A stretch of DNA of 64,000 nt from CALDOK01 sp964481655 (lineage in GTDB: Bacteria > Myxococcota_A > UBA796 > JAFGLY01): NCBI GenBank assembly GCA_964481655.1, contig CAYZVO010000013.1:1-64000 (forward strand). Reading direction: 5' to 3'. A model generated the notes under the pieces. It was not told the DNA's origin and searched no databases. It worked only from the letters and a program-made list of their open reading frames with translations. This document shows, in pieces, positions 59,522 through 64,000 of the stretch (position 1 is its first letter; every line of letters begins with the position of its first letter). A program made the translations under genes and the position numbers.

Positions 59522-59896
59522 TTAGCGCTTGATGCGGCCGTTGAGGCCGTAGGTGTTGGTCTTGCCACGGTTCAGGACGGTGCCGAGGGTCGTGTTGACG
59601 CTCTCGAGCACCACCTGGAGGCGCTTGTCCAGGGCGGAGATGCGGCGCAGGTTCAGCTGCGCCTCGGGGTCGAGATGGATGCGCTGGCCGCGGGCGGCGG
59701 CGCGCGCCTCCACGGTGGCCAGGCGCAGGTGGAAGAGCAGATCCTGGCGCAGCTCGGTCGCTCGCATGAGCGTGTCTGCGTCCAGGCTCCGCGCCGCCTC
59801 GAGCTGGCGCTCAACCACGTCGGCCAGCTGGCCGATGATGGCAGAGGGTGAGTGCTCGCGGTGGACCTGTTCCACCATCTCGGGCACGGCGGTCAT
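59522..59896 (-). CDS. flgN: FlgN-type export chaperone
   Basis: The 124-residue helical protein starts at the ATG ending at 59896, overlapping the flgM stop (TAATG). Its pattern (PSAIIGQLADVVERQLEAARSLDADTLMRATELRQDLLFHL, then LRRISALDKRLQVVLESVNTTLGTVL) fits FlgN, the chaperone for FlgK and FlgL. The order flgM-flgN-flgK-flgL is classical. Confidence 0.82.
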   Translation of the reverse strand: MTAVPEMVEQVHREHSPSAIIGQLADVVERQLEAARSLDADTLMRATELRQDLLFHLRLATVEARAAARGQRIHLDPEAQLNLRRISALDKRLQVVLESVNTTLGTVLNRGKTNTYGLNGRIKR

Positions 59897-60174
59897 TACA
59901 GCTCCATCATGAGCGCGTTGATGACCGCGTCCATGTCGATGTTGCCTTCCAGGGTACCGGCGGCGATCTCCTGCTGTGCGCGCTGGATCTCGTCGGTCCG
60001 GAGCTCGGGGGTCTGGGACGCTTCGCTGCGCACCTGGGACACCCAGCTGGCCTGGTTGGACAGCTGCACCTGGACCCCCGCGCTCGCCGTGGACGAGGCC
60101 TGCTCCACCGGCTGGCCGGTGGTGGGGAGGGTGGGCTGGATGGCGTTGAGGCCGTTGATTCCTGAAATGTTCAT
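59896..60174 (-). CDS. flgM: Anti-sigma-28 factor FlgM
   Basis: The 92-residue protein starts at the ATG ending at 60174 behind GGAGG. The N-terminal half is disordered (MNISGINGLNAIQPTLPTTGQ), and the C-terminal half has the sigma-binding helices (ASWVSQVRSEASQ, EIQRAQQEIAAGTLEGNIDMDAVINALMMEL). FlgM holds FliA until the hook is complete, when it is exported. It heads the flgM-flgN-flgK-flgL operon and has a sigma-28-type promoter, giving feedback. Confidence 0.87.
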   Translation of the reverse strand: MNISGINGLNAIQPTLPTTGQPVEQASSTASAGVQVQLSNQASWVSQVRSEASQTPELRTDEIQRAQQEIAAGTLEGNIDMDAVINALMMEL

Positions 60175-60192
60175 GGGAATCCTCCAGTGGGC

Positions 60193-60219
60193 GATTCGGA
60201 CTGTGGGGGAGGGACTTGA
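60193..60219 (-). promoter_or_regulatory. Sigma-28-type promoter for flgM-flgN-flgK-flgL
   Basis: On the minus strand TCAAGTCC, 11 bases, TCCGAATC. The -35 is identical to that of the fliN-fliA operon promoter; the -10 differs in two bases. It lies 19 bases before the flgM start and after the flgH terminator. Confidence 0.6.
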
Positions 60220-60240
60220 GGTGATTTTCCAAAAAATGAT

Positions 60241-60262
60241 GCGCCGGGCGGCAGCCCGGCGC
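60241..60262 (-). terminator. Rho-independent terminator after flgH
   Basis: GCGCCGGGC pairs with GCCCGGCGC (nine bases, loop of four), and on the minus strand ATCATTTTTTGG follows. It is a classical terminator 24 bases past the flgH stop. Confidence 0.88.
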
Positions 60263-60285
60263 AAGCACTGGAGATCAGGTGGGGA

Positions 60286-61032
60286 TCAGAAGGGCCAGAC
60301 ACGGTCGATGAGCCGCTGGCCCAGGCCGGGACCCTGCTTGTCCGAGAGCACGCCTTGGCCGCTGTTTTCGATGCGGGCGTCGGCGAGCAGGTAGGAGTCC
60401 ACGGTGTTGTCCGCGCGGATGTCCTTGGGTCGGACCACGCCCTCGAGCACGAGGTGCTGGGTCTCGCGGTTGGAGCGCACTTCCTTGGAGCCGTAGATGC
60501 GCAGGTTGCCGGTGTCCAGCACCTCGACGACCTCGCAGGTGAGCTGGCCCTGCAGCTTGGTCTGGCTCGAGGTAGTGCCGCTGCCGGAGAAGGAGCTGTC
60601 GCTCTCGGTGGACACGGCGATGTCCGGGCCGAGGCTCGGGTTGGCCTTCACCACGTTGTTCTTGATGCCCAGCAGCGCCGCGATCTTGGCGCCGATGGTG
60701 CTCTTGCGGCTGGTCTCGGTGTCGGCCGCCAGCGACGAGGTGATGGACTCGTAGATGTTGACGGTGACCAGGTCTCCGACCTCGCGGGTGTTGCCGTCCT
60801 GGCCCAGCATGGTGCGCGCGCTGCGCTCGGACCAGAGCTGGCCGGGGGCGGGCTGCTCCAGCAGGGCGGTGGCGTCCGGCAGCTCGGCGCTGGGGCGCTC
60901 CACGGGCTCCTCGACGGCGGGGGCGTCGGTCGCGGCGGCGGCCGCGTCGTCCTGGGCGATGGCCGGGGTGGAGAGGGTCAGGGCGGCGAGGGCGAACCAG
61001 CCGAGGGGGCCGAGGCTAGGGGTTCGAGGCAT
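60286..61032 (-). CDS. flgH: Flagellar L-ring protein FlgH
   Basis: The 248-residue protein has a signal peptide (to about 26, AIAQ), an acidic spacer and the FlgH core: LWSERSARTMLGQDGNTREVGDLVTVNIYE, then GTTSSQTKLQGQLTCEVVEVLDTGNLRIYGSKEV and RADNTVDSYLLADARIE. It forms the outer-membrane bushing of the rod. The Cys of a lipobox is not visible. It overlaps flgA by 17 bases; flgI, usually next, is absent. Confidence 0.95.
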   Translation of the reverse strand: MPRTPSLGPLGWFALAALTLSTPAIAQDDAAAAATDAPAVEEPVERPSAELPDATALLEQPAPGQLWSERSARTMLGQDGNTREVGDLVTVNIYESITSSLAADTETSRKSTIGAKIAALLGIKNNVVKANPSLGPDIAVSTESDSSFSGSGTTSSQTKLQGQLTCEVVEVLDTGNLRIYGSKEVRSNRETQHLVLEGVVRPKDIRADNTVDSYLLADARIENSGQGVLSDKQGPGLGQRLIDRVWPF

Positions 61033-61738
61033 GGTCGCAGACCTCCTTCATGCGGGCCGTGACGGCTCCGGTGGTGACGCAGCCAGGTGCGAACAGGGTC
61101 CCCTCGTGGACGCCGCGGGTGGCCAGGTTGGCCACGCGCACGGTCTCGCCCACGAAGGCGTCGGCCATCAGGCGGCCGGGGGTTTCGATGATCAGGCCGC
61201 CGGCGCCGGCCATCACCTGGACCCGCTCTCCGGACGCGCCGTCGGGACGGGCGCGGAGCACGAGCTCGGTGAGGGGCTCGCCCCGGGCCACGGTGGTGCG
61301 GGCCAGCCAGGTGGCGTCGGCGAGCAGCTCGGGGGTGACGGGGTCACCGGCGATGCGGTCGATGGGGACGCGCTGCAGCTCCCAGGCGATCGCTTCGCCG
61401 GGGCCGGTGTCCTCGGCCGCCACCGGCAGCTCGAGCCAGGTGCGCAGCTTCGCCCGCAGCCGGAGGCTCGCGCAGCTCTGCTCGGCACCGTACAGCTCGA
61501 CGAACAGATCCGCGTGGCCGCGGAAGCGCTCCGACGGCGGGCTGTCCACCACGATCCTGGCGCCCTCGGCGCAGCTGGGGAGCTCGGCCACACCCAGGTG
61601 GACGATCTCCACGTCCTGGGGGTCGAGCTCCAGCTGGCTCGCCACGTGCTCCCGCACCGCGGCCTCGAGGCGCAGGAGCGGCTCCTGCTCCGCGGAGGCG
61701 ACGAGGGGGAGCAGCAGCGCGAGGGTGCCGGGGAACAT
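61016..61738 (-). CDS. flgA: Flagellar P-ring assembly protein FlgA
   Basis: The 240-residue protein has a signal peptide (to about 16) and the SAF-type C-terminal domain (TWLARTTVARGEPLTELVLRA, VRVANLATRGVHEGTLFAP). FlgA chaperones FlgI in P-ring assembly. It overlaps flgG at TGATG and flgH by 17 bases. Since flgI is not adjacent, its target must be encoded elsewhere. Confidence 0.87.
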   Translation of the reverse strand: MFPGTLALLLPLVASAEQEPLLRLEAAVREHVASQLELDPQDVEIVHLGVAELPSCAEGARIVVDSPPSERFRGHADLFVELYGAEQSCASLRLRAKLRTWLELPVAAEDTGPGEAIAWELQRVPIDRIAGDPVTPELLADATWLARTTVARGEPLTELVLRARPDGASGERVQVMAGAGGLIIETPGRLMADAFVGETVRVANLATRGVHEGTLFAPGCVTTGAVTARMKEVCDHASNP

Positions 61739-62514
61739 CAGCGCTTGAGGTTCGTGACGGTCTGCATGGTCTCGTCCGCGGCCTCCATCACCTTGCTGGT
61801 GAGCTCGAAGGCGCGCTGGGCGACGATCATGGCGACGAGCTCTTCGGCGACGTCCACGTTCGAGGCCTCGAGGAAGCCCTGCTGCAGGCTGACGGTCCCG
61901 TCGTTGGGATCCATGGGGATGGCGTCGCCGCTCTCGGGCGTGGCCAGGTACATGTTGCTGCCGACGGCTTGCAGGCCGCCGGGGTTGGCGAAGTCCACCA
62001 CCTCGATCGTGCCGACCACGACGGGCTCGGTGGGATCCTCGGTGTAGGTCACGCTGACGGTGCCGTCCTCGGCGATGGTGATGGTGGTGCCATCGGGGAT
62101 CTGGATGCCGGGGGAGACCAGGTGGCCGGCGCTGGTGACCAGCTCGCCGTCGGCGTTCATGGAGAAGTGGCCGTCGCGGCTGTAGCGCTGGGTGCCGTCC
62201 TGGGCGTCGAGCACGAAGAAGCCGTCGCCGTTGATGGCGACGTTGAGCTCATCGCCGGTGTACTGGATGCTGCCTGGGGTGAAGTCCCGGGCCACGGACA
62301 CCACGCGGGCGCCGGTGCCGACCTGGACCTGGTTGGGCCGGCGGACCTGCTCGGAGGGGTCGCCCACGGTCATCTCCTGATACACCAGGTCCTCGAAGAC
62401 CTCGCGGGACTTCTTGAAGCCGGTGGTGGAGACGTTCGCCAGGTTGTTGGCGATGTTGTCGATGCGGGTCTGCTGGGCCGAGAGGCCGGTGGCAGCAGCG
62501 TACAGGGCTCGCAT
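61738..62514 (-). CDS. flgG: Flagellar distal rod protein FlgG
   Basis: The 258-residue protein begins MRALYAAATGLSAQQTRIDNIANNLANVSTTGFKKSR, the typical FlgG start, and ends with ASNVDVAEELVAMIVAQRAFELTSKVMEAADETMQTVTNLKR. It forms the distal rod. It lies 17 bases after fliA with GGAGGA ahead of its ATG. flgF is absent. Confidence 0.96.
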   Translation of the reverse strand: MRALYAAATGLSAQQTRIDNIANNLANVSTTGFKKSREVFEDLVYQEMTVGDPSEQVRRPNQVQVGTGARVVSVARDFTPGSIQYTGDELNVAINGDGFFVLDAQDGTQRYSRDGHFSMNADGELVTSAGHLVSPGIQIPDGTTITIAEDGTVSVTYTEDPTEPVVVGTIEVVDFANPGGLQAVGSNMYLATPESGDAIPMDPNDGTVSLQQGFLEASNVDVAEELVAMIVAQRAFELTSKVMEAADETMQTVTNLKR

Positions 62515-62531
62515 GGGTCCTCCTCGGAGGC

Positions 62532-63323
62532 CTAGATGGCCTCACGCCAGTCCAGGTCCTGGGAGGAGATCTGCTCCTGCAGGACCTTGCGCAAGGCGGT
62601 ACGGGCCTCGCTGAGGATCTGGCTGATCCGGGACACGCTGACGCCGTAGATCTTGGCGATCTCGGCGAGGGAGTAGTCGCGTCCGTAGTACATCATCACG
62701 CACTGTCGTTTGCGCTCGGGCAGGGCCCGGATGGCGGCCTCGAGCATCCGGCGGGCGTCCCGCGAGGCGAGGGTGACCAGCACCTCTTCGCCGCTCGAGG
62801 CGAGCTGGCCGTCGAGCATGTCCGAGCCCTTGCCGTCGTCCTTGGGGCTGTCGGAGTCCTCGAGGCTCATGTGGGAGACCGGCGAGGACTGCTCGACCGC
62901 CTTCCAGTAGGCCTCCATGCTCATCCCGAGCTTCTCTGCGACCTGCTCTGGAGAGCCGGGGCTGCCGTGCTCCAGCTGCAGCTTGCGCTGCGCGTCCTCG
63001 ATCTGTCGGGCGAGGTTGCGTTGGCGACGGCTGAGGCTGTCCATGGCGCGCAGGGCGTCGAGCATGGCGCCACGGATGCGGTACTCGGCGTAGGTGCCGA
63101 AGCGGATGTTCAGGGACTCATCGAAGTGGTCGAAGGCCTCGAGAAGGCCGATGGCCCCGTACGAGGCGAGGTCGTCCACGGTGATCCCGGCATCCGATGG
63201 CAGCCGCTCGGCGAGGCGCCGGGCCAGGTACATGACCTTGCCCTGGTACTTCTTGCAGATGCCGGCTCGGTCGAGCCCATCCACAGTCCGATGGCCATAG
63301 GTGCGTGGGGTCTTCTTGTACAA
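62532..63323 (-). CDS. fliA: Sigma factor FliA (sigma-28)
   Basis: The 263-residue sigma factor has region 2 (YLARRLAERLPSDAGITVDDLASYGAIGLLEAFDHFDESLNIRFGTYAEYRIRGAMLDALRAMDSLSRRQR), region 3 and region 4 with a helix-turn-helix (ALPERKRQCVMMYYGRDYSLAEIAKIYGVSVSRISQILSEART). It recognises TAAAG/CCGATA boxes such as those seen seven times in this window. It is preceded by the fliN-like gene in the same operon, under a sigma-28 promoter, so autoregulation is predicted. Confidence 0.95.
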   Translation of the reverse strand: MYKKTPRTYGHRTVDGLDRAGICKKYQGKVMYLARRLAERLPSDAGITVDDLASYGAIGLLEAFDHFDESLNIRFGTYAEYRIRGAMLDALRAMDSLSRRQRNLARQIEDAQRKLQLEHGSPGSPEQVAEKLGMSMEAYWKAVEQSSPVSHMSLEDSDSPKDDGKGSDMLDGQLASSGEEVLVTLASRDARRMLEAAIRALPERKRQCVMMYYGRDYSLAEIAKIYGVSVSRISQILSEARTALRKVLQEQISSQDLDWREAI

Positions 63324-63358
63324 GGTCTGCTCCCTGGCGTCCGCCGCGGGACGGTACG

Positions 63359-63640
63359 CTAAGCCAGGCTAGCCTGGCCCTGGGTCGGGATCTCGGTGAT
63401 CTGGAGTGAGAGGGTGTCGTTGTGCATGACGAGCTCGCCTCGGGCCACCACCTGATCCCCCACCACGAGGGAGAGGGGGCGGTAGGCGGGCTGATCGAGC
63501 TCGAGGATATCATCGGGGCCCAGGGCGGCGAGCTCCCGCAGGGTGAGGCGCACCCTGCCCAGCTCGACGACCACGTCCACCGGGATCAGGTTCAGGAAGG
63601 CATCCTGGGGTCCAGCGTGGGTCGGGGTCTCTGCCTGCAT
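63359..63640 (-). CDS. FliN-like SpoA-domain protein, second copy
   Basis: The 93-residue protein is a single SpoA domain: LIPVDVVVELGRVRLTLRELAALGPDDILEL, LSLVVGDQVVARGELVM, LSLQITEI. It resembles standard FliN more than the copy at 44807. It may be the main C-ring FliN or a partner protein in the switch. It begins the operon fliN-like, fliA, flgG, flgA, flgH. Confidence 0.85.
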   Translation of the reverse strand: MQAETPTHAGPQDAFLNLIPVDVVVELGRVRLTLRELAALGPDDILELDQPAYRPLSLVVGDQVVARGELVMHNDTLSLQITEIPTQGQASLA

Positions 63641-63697
63641 GGGAGCCTCGGGGCCTGGGGGCTTCGCCAGCCGCGGGTACGGTCTGGCTCCAGTCCG

Positions 63698-63724
63698 CTA
63701 TCGGACGGGGTCAGGGGGACTTGA
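63698..63724 (-). promoter_or_regulatory. Sigma-28-type promoter for the fliN-like-fliA-flgG-flgA-flgH operon
   Basis: On the minus strand TCAAGTCC, 11 bases, TCCGATAG. The spacer is exact and the -10 fits FliA. It lies 58 bases before the start at 63640 and after the terminator of the preceding gene, so fliA is predicted to activate its own operon. Confidence 0.65.
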
Positions 63725-63779
63725 GCCCTTTCTCGAATCCCGCGCATTCCGTCCTTGCTCTGTGGTGTATCACAAGCAA

Positions 63780-63801
63780 AGAGGCGCCGCGTGGCGCCTC
63801 T
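63780..63801 (-). terminator. Rho-independent terminator after the truncated SpoA gene
   Basis: AGAGGCGCC pairs with GGCGCCTCT around GCGT, and on the minus strand the stem is followed by TTGCTT. It lies about 20 bases past the stop at 63821. Confidence 0.8.
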
Positions 63802-63820
63802 CGAGGGGAACGCAGGGGCA

Positions 63821-64000
63821 TCAGTTGAGCTTCTCGATGATCCGCACAGAGCGGTAGCCGTCGCTGAGGCCGGGCTCGGCCTTGAGCACCGCCTTGTCCT
63901 GCACCCGCAGCTCGGCGGAGCTGCTCGGGCCCAGGGGGATGACGTCGCCGACGCCGAGGTCGCGGAGCTCGCCGAGGGTCAGGGAGATGCGCGCGAGCTC
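63821..64000 (-). CDS. Truncated SpoA-domain protein, C-terminal end (FliM or FliN-like)
   Basis: 59 codons and the stop are visible; the start lies beyond the right edge. They encode ELARISLTLGELRDLGVGDVIPL, then LRVQDKAVLKAEPGLSDGYRSVRIIEKLN. This is the end of a SpoA domain as in FliM or FliN. The extended tail after the last strand fits FliM better, but the missing part decides. Confidence 0.75.
   Translation of the reverse strand, partial: ELARISLTLGELRDLGVGDVIPLGPSSSAELRVQDKAVLKAEPGLSDGYRSVRIIEKLN

Overview
The window is a high-GC, lipoprotein-rich stretch of bacterial chromosome. Many genes start with a signal peptide and lipobox, often followed by acidic Asp/Glu/Thr-rich spacers. It also holds FG-GAP and MopE-type repeat proteins and most of a Gram-negative flagellar gene set, including the L-ring gene flgH. 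This combination suggests a deltaproteobacterial or Myxococcota-like organism; that is inference from gene content. A 10-base run of N at 13904-13913 and several very long homopolymers show the sequence is an imperfect assembly.

Left part (1-10.2 kb): a truncated giant lipoprotein with seven FG-GAP and at least seven MopE-type repeats, a small secreted protein with one degenerate MopE motif, and a 1381-residue hybrid two-component sensor/AraC regulator. Upstream of each of these three genes lies a direct repeat of TGTCCC-type half-sites with an exact 21-base period, 99-122 bases before the start codon. They are predicted to form one regulon. A ComEC-like metallo-hydrolase lipoprotein follows.

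Middle part (10.2-40.5 kb): mixed metabolic and surface genes. These are a GT2 glycosyltransferase, an ornithine-cyclodeaminase-family dehydrogenase, an orphan phage Gp157-like gene beside the assembly gap, RlmL, and a fused tandem tyrosine phenol-lyase-like protein. Then come a four-gene operon (ATP-grasp, sulfatase-fold pseudoenzyme, two CAP-like lipoproteins), an arylsulfotransferase-like lipoprotein, a translationally coupled operon (GH92 mannosidase, PPDK-like phosphotransferase, flippase-like membrane protein), a radical SAM/TPR-sulfotransferase pair, an HExxH peptidase, SSB with a very glycine-rich linker, and a YD-repeat/PEGA pair.

Right part (40.5-64 kb): the flagellar cluster, all on the minus strand. 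Read in transcription order from the right edge it contains a truncated SpoA/FliM-like gene; fliN-like, fliA, flgG, flgA, flgH; flgM, flgN, flgK, flgL; flagellin; an outer-membrane-protein/TPR operon; flgB, fliF, fliH, fliI; fliJ, motE, fliK; motA, fliL; fliN-like, fliO, fliP, fliQ, fliR, flhB. Seven intergenic regions carry sigma-28-type promoters (TAAAG, 11-12 bases, CCGATA), even ahead of basal-body and export genes and ahead of fliA itself. This suggests an unusually flat flagellar hierarchy with FlgM as the brake. flgC, fliE, fliG, flgI and motB are not in their usual places, and flgK carries one in-frame stop codon.
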